Source of the DNA: Leptolyngbya sp. FACHB-261
Lineage (GTDB): Bacteria; Cyanobacteriota; Cyanobacteriia; FACHB-261
DNA: 64,000 nt
Direction of reading: 5' to 3'
NCBI RefSeq assembly: GCF_014696065.1
Contig: NZ_JACJPL010000026.1
Span: forward strand, 558,001-622,000
Shown piece after piece: positions 8,246-15,826 of the stretch. The translations under genes were made by a program, and so were the position numbers. The notes beneath the pieces were generated by a model. The model worked only from the letters and a program-made list of their open reading frames with translations, searched no databases and was not told the origin of the DNA. The stretch's first letter is position 1, and every line of letters begins with the position of its first letter.

Positions 8246-8383
8246 ATGGCTCAAGGCGCATTACAGAGGGTAGAGCAAGCTGGAATCAATGTCGCTGAAC
8301 TGCGAGACAAACTAGTTCGGGCGGTCTCGGCAGAGTTTACAACTCCCATGTTTGCAAATCTCACGTTCACAAATTTAAAGTGA
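8246..8383 (+). pseudogene. Truncated Dps/ferritin-like protein, N-terminal fragment
   Basis: A 45-codon frame beginning MAQGALQRVEQAGINVAELR and continuing to AEFTT, then diverging and stopping at 8381. From memory, this start resembles cyanobacterial ferritin-like/Dps proteins, whose first helix reads like AGINVxxLxxKLxxAAAAEFTT followed by the YYYYT stretch that begins the ferroxidase bundle. Everything after AEFTT is missing, so no iron-binding protein can be made. It is transcribed away from the Fur-family gene, the common arrangement for a peroxide/iron regulator and its storage target. A real but unrelated 45-residue peptide cannot be excluded. Confidence 0.5.
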
Positions 8384-8401
8384 GATTGAGAGGTAAAGAC
8401 G

Positions 8402-9340
8402 ATGGATACTGAAGACCTCCTGAGACGTTATGCCTTGGGGGAACGAGACTTCCATACGGCTGATTTGAGTGGGGCGCAGCTGCAACGAGTTGACTTGAGT
8501 GGCGTAGCCCTCAGAAAAGCAATTTTGTTTGACGCGGACCTGAGTGAGGCGAATTTAGTGGGGGCGGACCTCAATGGTGTGGTTTTGAGACAAGCGAACC
8601 TACGGGGAGCCAATCTGAGTGGGGCGCACTTGGTAGGGACAGAATTGTCTGAGGCTGTGCTCAACCAAGCAGACCTGAGTGGAGCTATGTTGTGGAAGTC
8701 AGTTTTGAGAAAGGCGAACTTATGTGAGGCAAATCTAAGTCGAGCCAATCTGCATGAGGCGAATTTAATTGGTGCAAACCTGCGGGGAGCCAATTTGAGT
8801 GGCGCGAACTTGAACGAGGCTAATTTGATTCAGGCGGAGCTGACGGAGGCAAATCTCAGTCGAGCCAATCTGAGCAGTGCCAAGTTGAGCCGGGCAGTTT
8901 TGCGAGGAGCAAACTTAGAGCGAGCGGAGTTGACCAAGTCTGTCTTGGTCGGGGCAGATTTGAGCTGGGCACATCTAGAAGGAGCTAATCTCACTGGTAG
9001 TAATCTCAGTGATGCCAACTTGACTGAGGCAAATCTAATTGGAACCAACTTGAGTTGGGCAAATTTGTGCGATGCCAAATTGATCTTGGCGGTTTTGCGA
9101 GGGGCTTATCTGGAGCGAGCTGAGCTGATTAAGGCGAATCTGACTGAGGCAGACCTGAGTTGGGCAAATCTGGATGGAGCCAATTTGAGCGGTGCCAACT
9201 TGAGTCGGGCGATTTTGACTCAAGTGACTTTGGGTTCTGTTGTTTTGCGGGGAGCAGTTTTGGTTGATACTAAGCTTTCTCAAGTGAAACTAGACCAGGT
9301 AGACCTCAATTGGGCAACGATGTCTAATGGGCATGGCTAA
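8402..9340 (+). CDS. Pentapeptide-repeat protein
   Basis: 312 residues, nearly all of it tandem A(D/N)LXX pentapeptides from about residue 18 to the end (for example ADLSGAQLQRVDLSGVALRK). This predicts a right-handed quadrilateral beta-helix of about 58 coils-worth of repeats, with Leu at the central i position and Ala at i-2. There is no signal peptide, TM helix or attached domain. Such proteins are abundant in cyanobacteria; most have no assigned role, and a few mimic DNA. The first 17 residues, MDTEDLLRRYALGERDF, are the usual short cap. Start ATG at 8402, 18 bp after the Dps-like remnant. Strong internal DNA repetition follows from the protein repeats. Confidence 0.92.
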   Translation: MDTEDLLRRYALGERDFHTADLSGAQLQRVDLSGVALRKAILFDADLSEANLVGADLNGVVLRQANLRGANLSGAHLVGTELSEAVLNQADLSGAMLWKSVLRKANLCEANLSRANLHEANLIGANLRGANLSGANLNEANLIQAELTEANLSRANLSSAKLSRAVLRGANLERAELTKSVLVGADLSWAHLEGANLTGSNLSDANLTEANLIGTNLSWANLCDAKLILAVLRGAYLERAELIKANLTEADLSWANLDGANLSGANLSRAILTQVTLGSVVLRGAVLVDTKLSQVKLDQVDLNWATMSNGHG

Positions 9341-9350
9341 GATTCACAGC

Positions 9351-10340
9351 TTAGCCTGCTTGCGCTAGCCCGTTTTGCTTAATGGCATTAGCAAGTTCTA
9401 TCAATCCAGCCTCGCGAGTCACGATTGGACTGTAGCCTAGTTCTGTTTGCGCTTTGCGGTCGCTAAAGGTTAGCTCTTGACCGATAAGTCTGACCATTGT
9501 GCGGGTAATGGGCGGGGTATCTTTGCGGCGCGTCACTCGCCAAATCGTTTCCATTAAGCCAGCGACATGCCAAGCGAGCCAGTGGGGCAGGCTAACTCTG
9601 CCAGGTTCAACTCCTGCGACGCTCAGCAACGTGGTTATCCATTGGCGAAATTGGACAACATCGCCGTCGCTGAGAAAGTAAGCTTGTCCACCGGGGCTGC
9701 GTGCCGCTAAGATTGCACCGTGACAAGCGTTGGCAACGTGAGTGGTCATGTAGGGATAGTCGCCCTGATCAATCCAAACAAATCGTCCGGTCTTTACGCT
9801 GGCCAAGAGCTGCGGTAAGACATGGTCACCGTTACCCCAAATCCAAGAAGGGCGAACTACAGAGGTTTTAAATCCAGGTCGATTGGCGGCAATGACTCGT
9901 TGTTCTGCGATGCTTTTGGTGGTGATGTAAGGAGAGAATTTGGGTTGCTTGAGCGGAGCTGATTCGTCAATCTCAGATAAGGGTTGATGGCCAAAGACAG
10001 AGGCCGCAGCGCCCATTTGCACAAAGCGTGGAACATTGGCTGTTTGGGCAGCAGCTAACGCACCTTCAGTTCCAATCACGTTGGTCTCATAGAACGATTG
10101 GTAATCGCCCCAGATGCTTAAGAAGCCTGCGATGTGAAACACAACATCACAGCCTTGCATGCCTTGTGCCATTGCCTGTTGGTTCAGGTCGCCTGGAAAC
10201 GCCTTAGCACCCAACTGAGTCACCTGCATGGCGGCACGTTTGGAGCGAGCCAAAGCAATCACTTGATAGCCGCGCTCGCGCAGCATGGGAATCAGATAAT
10301 GACCGACAAATCCAGAACCGCCTGTTACAAAAGCTTTCAT
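9351..10340 (-). CDS. Extended SDR: NAD-dependent epimerase/3-beta-HSD/dihydroflavonol-reductase-like
   Basis: 329 residues. Starts MKAFVTGGSGFVGHYLIPML, the GxxGxxG nucleotide-binding loop of extended SDRs; then GDLNQQAMAQGMQGCDVVFH, the YITTK catalytic YxxxK and RPSWIWGNGDHVLPQLL, typical of the 3-beta-hydroxysteroid dehydrogenase/dihydroflavonol-4-reductase group. In cyanobacteria relatives act on sugars, hopanoids or aldehydes; the substrate here is unknown. It is divergent from a MerR-family gene, and the promoter between them has MerR-type geometry pointing at this gene, so it is the likely regulated target. Confidence 0.85.
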   Translation of the reverse strand: MKAFVTGGSGFVGHYLIPMLRERGYQVIALARSKRAAMQVTQLGAKAFPGDLNQQAMAQGMQGCDVVFHIAGFLSIWGDYQSFYETNVIGTEGALAAAQTANVPRFVQMGAAASVFGHQPLSEIDESAPLKQPKFSPYITTKSIAEQRVIAANRPGFKTSVVRPSWIWGNGDHVLPQLLASVKTGRFVWIDQGDYPYMTTHVANACHGAILAARSPGGQAYFLSDGDVVQFRQWITTLLSVAGVEPGRVSLPHWLAWHVAGLMETIWRVTRRKDTPPITRTMVRLIGQELTFSDRKAQTELGYSPIVTREAGLIELANAIKQNGLAQAG

Positions 10341-10410
10341 AGGACGCCTGTGACCAGCGCTGTTTCACGCCGTGGTTGGTTTTTAGAAGGTTTAAGGGTT
10401 GACAGCAACC

Positions 10411-10442
10411 AGCTTAGGCTGTGGACTATACTCCACAGTCAA
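10411..10442 (-). promoter_or_regulatory. MerR-type promoter with dyad operator for the 9351-10340 SDR gene
   Basis: On the minus strand TTGACT (10442-10437) is followed after 20 bases by TAAGCT (10416-10411). The overlong spacer contains a dyad with perfect 7-bp arms, CTGTGGA and TCCACAG, around a 6-base centre (10419-10438). A dyad in a 19-20 bp spacer is the hallmark of promoters activated by MerR-family proteins through DNA untwisting. The adjacent divergent gene encodes such a protein. The -10 match is weak, as expected for an activated promoter. Confidence 0.65.
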
Positions 10443-10471
10443 GAGCAAACCTCAGATTTTAGGTGGCGGCG

Positions 10472-10831
10472 ATGCTGATCGGTGAACTGTCTAAAAAAAC
10501 AGGCTTGTCGAAGGATACGATTCGCTTCTACGAAAAAATGGGACTGCTTGAGGCAGAGGAGCGACAGGCAGGCACAAGAGTCTATAAAGAATTTAGCCCG
10601 GAGATTGTGGAGCGAGTAACGATGATTGCTCAGGGCAAAGCTCTAGGGTTCACGCTCAATGAGATTAAGCTCTTGATTCAGGCTTGGGGTAATCGTGAGA
10701 TGCCGACGGCTGAGAAATTAAAAGTCATTGATCGCAAACTCGATGAGATCGCTGAGAAGATGCGACAGCTCAATGAGATTAAAACTTATTTAACTGCCAA
10801 GCGCGATAGAGTCACGCAGGAAACTCTATAA
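10472..10831 (+). CDS. MerR-family transcriptional regulator
   Basis: 119 residues from ATG 10472, preferred over an in-frame GTG at 10463 because MLIGELSKKTGLSKDTIRFY is the standard MerR beginning. The winged helix-turn-helix spans residues 1-70 (EKMGLLEAEERQAGTRVYKE is the wing), followed by a dimerisation coiled coil to the end. There is not a single cysteine, so it is not a thiol-type metal sensor of the ZntR/CueR/MerR class, and no effector domain follows. It is therefore a minimal MerR whose signal is unknown. Divergent from the SDR gene whose promoter carries a matching dyad. Confidence 0.88.
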   Translation: MLIGELSKKTGLSKDTIRFYEKMGLLEAEERQAGTRVYKEFSPEIVERVTMIAQGKALGFTLNEIKLLIQAWGNREMPTAEKLKVIDRKLDEIAEKMRQLNEIKTYLTAKRDRVTQETL

Positions 10832-10910
10832 GTATTACCCGCACGACTGGCAGTGGCGGTTGCTGAGATAGGTCTCATCAGGCCGAATAGTGACAGCTTT
10901 TTGTTGCCAG

Positions 10911-11627
10911 TTACGCAGCTTTTTCGCAGTAAAACACCAATCTGTTTTCTTGGAAACCCAGATATTGGCAGTCGGTTGGCTTTACTACATCAGTTGCACG
11001 TAATCGGTTGGTCTTGAATCCTGCTGCCTGGATGCGGTCTATATAATCTGGTCCACAACACCGGACATGATCCTCTTGGCCAAAGACTCTTTTACGTTCT
11101 TCGGGGCTAGTGATCGATGGGTCCTCAAATGTTTTGTCAGTGGTGATTGGAACTTGCAGGACAGCCCATCCTTGAGGTTTACAGACTCGATGAAACTCGC
11201 TTATTGCTCTTTTATCGTCTGGAACATGCTCTAATACATGACTGCAATAAACAATATCAAAGGTATTGTCAGGGAATGGAATGTCGGTGATGTCTACCTT
11301 CAGCATTGCCCTAGGGCTCATCAAATCTGCACTAATATAATCGAGGTTCTCAATCTGTTTCAGCCTAAGCTCAAAGCTTTGCTCAGGCGCAATATGCAGC
11401 ATTTTCTTAGGAGATTTATCAAAGAGATTTGTATATTTCTCAAAGAAAATCTGGTCTAATCGGTGCCTTTCTAAAGAGTGACAGACTGGACAGAGAGCGT
11501 TTTGCCTTGGAGGATCACCAAAAGGCAAGAAGGAACGAAGATGATTATGACAAACAGAGCAATAATGTGCCCAACCCAAATACTGAAGCTTTGTGAGTTG
11601 TTGTTTTAGCAGGGTCTTGTAATTCAT
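10911..11627 (-). CDS. Class I SAM-dependent methyltransferase with N-terminal CxxC pairs
   Basis: 238 residues. The N-terminus has two CxxC pairs, CSVC and CPVC about 25 residues apart, which likely form a zinc ribbon. The catalytic domain follows: MLHIAPEQSFELRL (motif I region in the diverged form), YISADL with the acidic ribose contact, VDITDIPFPDNTFDIVYCSH (motif IV) and VLEHVPDDKRAISEFHRVCKPQG, typical of the Methyltransf_11 group. These often act on lipids, sugars or natural-product intermediates. The LPFGDPPRQNALCPVC motif is seen in genes near glycosyltransferase clusters, but none is here. Target unknown. Confidence 0.85.
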   Translation of the reverse strand: MNYKTLLKQQLTKLQYLGWAHYCSVCHNHLRSFLPFGDPPRQNALCPVCHSLERHRLDQIFFEKYTNLFDKSPKKMLHIAPEQSFELRLKQIENLDYISADLMSPRAMLKVDITDIPFPDNTFDIVYCSHVLEHVPDDKRAISEFHRVCKPQGWAVLQVPITTDKTFEDPSITSPEERKRVFGQEDHVRCCGPDYIDRIQAAGFKTNRLRATDVVKPTDCQYLGFQENRLVFYCEKAA

Positions 11628-12078
11628 GTTGATCTTCCATTGCTAAATGGTGTCACACAGCTTGATCAACTGCGTTCCCGTATTGGCAAGCAGTTAACTC
11701 GGGGGCTTACTAGCTACTGTTAAACTGGTATTTTGTCGCTTAGCACTCCTGCTCAGTGGTTAGGCCAACATTTTGCAATAATAATCTGGATCACTAGTCG
11801 ACCGCAGCGAACACAGTATAACTACTACCATCCCAGAATGCTTAAACTGAAACTTTCCGTAAACATTCTGGTTAGTGGGAGGTCATTTTGTCGCTTAGCG
11901 CTCTTTTTTCGGTGATTAAACTAACGAGACAGGTATCCGTCCTTACAAAGTAGTGTCCTAAAAGTGTGTGACTGAGTGCGCGATGAATTTTAAGGTTCTG
12001 TTGCGCTAACTGAAGGAACCTGTGTCTTCCGGAAATGGCTCTCGCTCACTACGCTAATATGTTGCCCTGCTTCAATCG
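11628..12078. other. Intergenic region, 451 bp, with a repeated 19-mer and a hairpin
   Basis: No gene is seen. Two near-identical 19-mers, ATTTTGTCGCTTAGC(A/G)CTC, lie at 11730-11748 and 11885-11903, 155 bp apart with one mismatch. Between them is an inverted repeat CCAGAATG/CATTCTGG (11833-11840 and 11864-11871) with a 23-base loop. The arrangement could be the relic of a small mobile element or two regulator sites; neither is proven. Confidence 0.4.
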
Positions 12079-12540
12079 CTACTTTGCTGAGGAAACGTTT
12101 TGGGACCACGACTCCTGAGCTTCTGACCAAATATTCATGACTCGTTTTGAGAAGAGTTTGAGCCGCTGATCCTCGTTGCTTAGACTTTCATACTCACCAC
12201 TTTCTTGTAAATAGAGAAACTTCTCAACCTGAAGTCTTTGCGCAACACTACGGGAATGAACCCACATTTTCTGTGAGTTGGTTTGACTCAGAAAGGTAGT
12301 TGCTAAGGTTGCTAATCCACTCAAAGCTGGAACGGTCCAGTCTAGTTGATCTAGCTTTTTACTCGCAGATAAAGCTGAGAGAATGGTTGTAGAGATTGAA
12401 AGAGCAATACTAATAAACTGAAGTCTCTTATAGCTAAGCTTGTTTCGGTCGGCGCGAGCAGCAAAGTTTTTGATGAGATGATCACACTGATCAAGAGCTT
12501 CTTTCTGCTTACTTGAAGGTGAAGGTTCTTGGTCAACCAT
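12079..12540 (-). CDS. SLATT / DUF4231-like two-TM protein
   Basis: 153 residues. An N-terminal soluble helix (DQCDHLIKNFAARADRNKLS) precedes two TM helices, RLQFISIALSISTTILSALS and VPALSGLATLATTFLSQ, then an amphipathic helical C-terminus with KMWVHSRSVAQRLQVEKFLY and YESLSNEDQRLKLFSKRV. This layout, with the conserved W/R-rich helix after TM2, is that of the SLATT superfamily, predicted pore-forming effectors in several nucleotide-signal-controlled defence systems; many members also occur alone. No nucleotidyltransferase or sensor is adjacent. It lies 74 bp downstream of another membrane protein on the same strand. Confidence 0.65.
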   Translation of the reverse strand: MVDQEPSPSSKQKEALDQCDHLIKNFAARADRNKLSYKRLQFISIALSISTTILSALSASKKLDQLDWTVPALSGLATLATTFLSQTNSQKMWVHSRSVAQRLQVEKFLYLQESGEYESLSNEDQRLKLFSKRVMNIWSEAQESWSQNVSSAK

Positions 12541-12614
12541 GTTCTATAGTTTGAGAGAAGTATCTAAGTGTTAAATCGCTGCCAAATTCGTGATTGCTTT
12601 TCGATGCTGATTTT

Positions 12615-13397
12615 TCAGCGATTTTCTCTCCTTATGATGGCAAACCTAATCTTAGATTCAGGAACTATGTATATCTCTGGAAAGATACCGCTTTTTTGAA
12701 CATCTAGACTTTGTTGCTTTACAACGTAATAATTACCCTTGTGTTGCATGAGTAAAATCAAATCACTATTAAGTTCTTGAGGAGGGGGTGTAGCATCCCA
12801 GACAAAACGGACTCGTGTTATCTCTTCATACTTTCCACCGATCAAGTTTGTAGCACTATTATTTCCTAATATTTGAGCACTCAGAACAAAAAGAGCAAAT
12901 ATTGACACCAAAGCTGACAAACGAAATAAAAAACTTGTTTTTATTGATTGAAAGAAAGAAACTCCCAAATATGTTAATAGGGTCGTTGCAGATAACACTA
13001 TGACTGCTATTGAAAAATAACGAACCCTATCTGCACCAATTTCTTGTGATGCAACGTATAGGATTAGAAAACCTGCAAGAAAAGGCAGTATATTGCCAGA
13101 TAAAGCTTCTCTTCGGCGGTTTTTGTATTTTCCTTTTAGGAAGAATGAGAGATAAATAGCTATAACCCCAACAAGTACAGGAAGTGCAGATTGTTGGACA
13201 TAAAAGGATGTTGGAAAGTCTAAAGAGTTTACGTCAAGCCCTAGCCTGCTGTAGTAAGCGCTTATATACGTCTTGCCAATATAATAAGTGGCAGCAACAA
13301 CTATTGTGGTAATCGCTGCAGGTTCGATAAATTTACTGAAAGTGGCACGAGATAGGGGTGCGCCTGTTTCATTGCTCTCATCTCTTAAGCCGCTCAT
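12615..13397 (-). CDS. Five-TM membrane protein of unknown function, next to the SLATT-like gene
   Basis: The start is ATG 13397, preceded by a perfect AAGGAGG (13402-13408); a TTG one codon earlier is too close to it. 260 residues: a short cytoplasmic start, about five TM helices (AAITTIVVAATYYIGK, LPVLVGVIAIYLSFFL, ILPFLAGFLILYVAS, FSIAVIVLSATTLLTYLGV, ALVSIFALFVLSAQIL) and a soluble tail of about 85 residues with alternating strands (RVRFVWDATPPP, LILLMQHKGNYYVVKQQ, EIYIVPESKIRFAIIRR). I recognise no family. Such paired small membrane genes are seen in toxin and abortive-infection modules, but this is only inference. Confidence 0.7.
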   Translation of the reverse strand: MSGLRDESNETGAPLSRATFSKFIEPAAITTIVVAATYYIGKTYISAYYSRLGLDVNSLDFPTSFYVQQSALPVLVGVIAIYLSFFLKGKYKNRRREALSGNILPFLAGFLILYVASQEIGADRVRYFSIAVIVLSATTLLTYLGVSFFQSIKTSFLFRLSALVSIFALFVLSAQILGNNSATNLIGGKYEEITRVRFVWDATPPPQELNSDLILLMQHKGNYYVVKQQSLDVQKSGIFPEIYIVPESKIRFAIIRRENR

Positions 13398-14524
13398 CAA
13401 ACCTCCTTAAAATTTCTTTTGAGAATTGCAGACAATATTTGGCAATTTGTCCTTAGTGCCCAACATTAGATCCAATTCAATTATATGTACTAACATCGCA
13501 ACCATTCTACTGCCTTTGTGTTGTTTCTCCGGATTATCTTTCGAGTGTGTTCTATTTGAAAGCTTATACTTGCTTAGCGGTTGACCTCCTTATCATTCAA
13601 GTTTGTTTCTCGCTTAGCCATCTAGACTGCGAAACGACGATCTAAACGATTTAGATACATCTTCATCTTACAGATCGCTAGGCTGGAAACTTAAGCACAT
13701 AATACCTGAATCTAGAAGGATTAGGTTATCAGCTTCTATAAGATTCTAGGCCTGGTCATCTTGTTTTAGGCCAAAGTTCTGGACAGGAGAACGATGCCTA
13801 GATAGGCTTGATTGCCAATAGCTGAGCTGATTTCTCAAAAATCAAATGTGAACTTGTCAAGGATAGAAGTGTTCACAAAAATTCAATCTTCAACCCCGTG
13901 AAAACACTGAAATTTGAATCCCACGCTTGAAAAAATCAGTGAAATTAGCGACAAAAGCATCCGCAAAAGGCTCGATTGGCTATCTGAGATTGAAATCTTG
14001 TTGTTTGGGAGCGAAATTTCAGTCCTGGCAGCGGTTTTTTGCTATTTCGGACCGACGCGAGCTAAAAATTTGGCTCGGTTGGCTAATCAGTAAGCTGCGG
14101 TGGCTACTGCGGAGCGACGAGTTGCTAATTTTTGGCTCAGTTGGCTAATTGGTAGGCTCAGTTGGCTAATTTTAGGCTTCATTGGTTAATCGGTAGGCTC
14201 TGTTGCCTGCTGCGGAACGACGGGTTGCTAATTTTTGGCTCGGTTGGCTGGTAAGTGGCAAAAAGAAGACTCGCTTGCGCAACGCCCGGTCGTCTGCTAA
14301 TCTTGGCTGCATCGCACTGAGCGGAGCTTTTGCCTATCGTCGATCATTGCTGATAAGCTGCAAAAATTTAGCGCTGCCGAGAAGCTATGGAGCAACTTCT
14401 GGGCAGCTAACCCCTCAACTGGTACCAGCCCAGTCAGGAGGCTAACGGGTGATTTTAACACCCCCTAGCCACCCCGACTTTGCACTGCCAAAAACAGGGT
14501 GGCTAATCATTTGGCGGTATTCCG

Positions 14525-14551
14525 GTAAGGGCGAGACAACCTCGCCCCTAC
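14525..14551. repeat. Palindromic interspersed repeat
   Basis: An imperfect inverted repeat with 11-base arms (GTAAGGGCGAG and CTCGCCCCTAC, one mismatch) around ACAAC. From memory, elements reading GTAGGGGCGAGG...CTCGCCCCTAC are dispersed in many cyanobacterial genomes. No protein is encoded. It would form a strong hairpin in RNA from either strand. Confidence 0.6.
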
Positions 14552-14577
14552 CCACGACCGCACTTTGGCCCCCCTAA

Positions 14578-14664
14578 CCCCCCAATTCTGGGGGGACTGG
14601 AACTAATTTTTGCCATCACATTAAACCCTCAATCAACTTTCTTTCTCCCCCCAAACTTGGGGGG
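14578..14664. repeat. Paired C-run/G-run palindromes
   Basis: Two hairpins of the same type: CCCCCCA-ATTC-TGGGGGG at 14578-14595 and CCCCCCAA-AC-TTGGGGGG at 14647-14664, the second followed by further G-runs. Such C6/G6 palindromes flanked by CCCCTAACCCC are common between cyanobacterial genes. The second ends 46 bp before the next gene's ATG and could affect its transcription or act as a G-rich structure. Confidence 0.6.
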
Positions 14665-14710
14665 CCGGGGGGGCCTGCATACCCAATTTCTCATCCAAAA
14701 CTGCATCCCC

Positions 14711-15097
14711 ATGCGCAAACTTTTGCAAGCCATCAATCCGCGTCAATTCGAGATTTCGCTCTCGTACCTTGCCACTTATCTCGGCATCCCGCCGGACTGC
14801 ATTCTGCGCTTTGAACAATGGGCACAAGTTCTATTCGTCCACCGCAAAGACCGAGGCGGGCAATTCGTCAGCTATCGCAGCCTCATTCACTGGCTCGAAG
14901 CCTGCGTGCAAGCCATTCGGGCCTGTGAAACCCATCAAGCTTTACAAGAATTTGGCCAACTGCTCAAAACCGAAATCGAGCGGTTTACCTATGCGCCTGA
15001 TGCCGTTGCTTACCTGCGTCGCTTGTGGCAACAACGCAAAGCCCAGTTAGATCTCAACCTCAATCTCCGCAGTTTCTATACTCCTAATCCCCAATGA
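14711..15097 (+). CDS. Uncharacterised protein, first gene of a coupled pair
   Basis: 128 residues from ATG 14711 (MRKLLQAINPRQFEISLSYL); the frame is open 18 codons earlier, but that part lies in the C/G palindrome. It appears soluble and helical: LATYLGIPPDCILRFEQWAQ, VLFVHRKDRGGQFVSYRSLI, HWLEACVQAIRACETHQALQ. No catalytic motif or known domain is evident. It overlaps the next gene by ATGA (15094-15097), so the two are probably made together. It follows the repeat region, consistent with an accessory location. Confidence 0.65.
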   Translation: MRKLLQAINPRQFEISLSYLATYLGIPPDCILRFEQWAQVLFVHRKDRGGQFVSYRSLIHWLEACVQAIRACETHQALQEFGQLLKTEIERFTYAPDAVAYLRRLWQQRKAQLDLNLNLRSFYTPNPQ

Positions 15098-15420
15098 TTC
15101 CTTCCCATTTATCCCCTTCCCAAGTTCGCCTGCGCCTTTGGGATCACATTAGCCGTGAACTGAAACTCATGCCCTCACTCAAGCTAATTTTGCTCGTGTT
15201 AGCTAACTACACCGACTCGCGCAGCCACAAAGCCAACATTCCCGCTTCCCTCATCATTCGCGACTCTGGCTTGCGTGATGAAGAAATCAAGCGCTTGCTA
15301 TTGAGCTTAGAAGCAGCCAATTGGATTGAGAGCGCCCGCGTGCTTTCAGACGCTGGACGCTCAGTGATGCTCTACAACCTATCTGCCCGTCTGATTCAAC
15401 TAGCCTTCAGTTCGACTTAG
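15094..15420 (+). CDS. Uncharacterised protein with probable winged-helix fold
   Basis: 108 residues. The pattern LKLILLVLANYTDSRSHKAN, IPASLIIRDSGLRDEEIKRL, LLSLEAANWIESARVL and a two-strand wing resembles the helix-turn-helix domain of phage and plasmid replication/regulatory proteins, in which successive helices decide when to test for a DNA site. No effector domain follows. The start is fixed by the ATGA overlap with the preceding gene. A DNA-binding role is plausible but unproven, and the partner gene's role is unknown. It is convergent with the cupin gene 13 bp away. Confidence 0.65.
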   Translation: MIPSHLSPSQVRLRLWDHISRELKLMPSLKLILLVLANYTDSRSHKANIPASLIIRDSGLRDEEIKRLLLSLEAANWIESARVLSDAGRSVMLYNLSARLIQLAFSST

Positions 15421-15433
15421 GGCCGTTTGAACC

Positions 15434-15793
15434 TTAGATCCGCTGAAGTGTCTCAACCGTTCTCTCACTCCTGATATTGCCTGTATTCAAAGTTGAGGCC
15501 GGTTCAAACAGCAGAACATGCACTTCCTCCGGTGCAACTGGTTTGTGTTCCATACCTCTAGGAATAACGAGAAATTCACCAGGATTGAGAATTACTTCCC
15601 GGTCGCGGAACAACAGCGTCAACTGTCCTTCCAACACTAGAAACAGTTCATCTTCTTGCTCGTGATGATGCCAAACAAACTCGCCAGAAAGCTTAACTAG
15701 CCTCAGCGTTTGCCCGTTCAGCTCGCCGACCAACTTAGGACTCCAATAATCTGAGAACTGTGTAAGCTTCTCGGCCAAATTTACCTTTTCCAT
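15434..15793 (-). CDS. Cupin-domain protein
   Basis: 119 residues forming one small beta-barrel. Cupin motif 1 is seen as GEFVWHHHEQEDELFLVLEG (His-His-His and Glu ligands) and motif 2 as NPGEFLVIPRGMEHKP (His). Metal ligands of a typical HHxE...H set are therefore present. Small stand-alone cupins include isomerases, dioxygenases and binding proteins, so the reaction is not predictable. Downstream of the threonine aldolase gene on the same strand, about 30 bp from its stop, so probably co-transcribed with it. Confidence 0.87.
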   Translation of the reverse strand: MEKVNLAEKLTQFSDYWSPKLVGELNGQTLRLVKLSGEFVWHHHEQEDELFLVLEGQLTLLFRDREVILNPGEFLVIPRGMEHKPVAPEEVHVLLFEPASTLNTGNIRSERTVETLQRI

Positions 15794-15826
15794 ATCGATC
15801 TCTTTCTCCTTTTAGGCAATATCAAA

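Larger units (their letters stand above)
13398..14710. repeat. 1.3-kb non-coding, repeat-bearing region
   Basis: No convincing gene. Two 40-base direct repeats at 14107-14146 and 14210-14249 differ at three positions, and a third partial copy ends near 14084. The unit contains GCTAATTTTTGGCTC and GGTTGGCTAAT blocks. Downstream come three palindromes typical of cyanobacterial intergenic repeats: 14525-14551 (GGGCGAG-ACAAC-CTCGCCC core), 14578-14595 (CCCCCCA/TGGGGGG) and 14647-14664 (CCCCCCAA/TTGGGGGG). Open frames at 13927-14148 and 14203-14445 run through the repeats and look accidental. The 5' 500 bp show nothing distinctive. Confidence 0.65.

Noticed and set aside
8428-9283. Long antisense frames within the pentapeptide gene
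   Set aside because: They are reverse-strand shadows produced by the repetitive A(D/N)LXX coding sequence; the same happens at 39558-40016.
13927-14445. Two open frames of 73 and 80 codons in the repeat region
   Set aside because: They run through repeated blocks, lack a Shine-Dalgarno and family likeness, and their composition follows the repeats.
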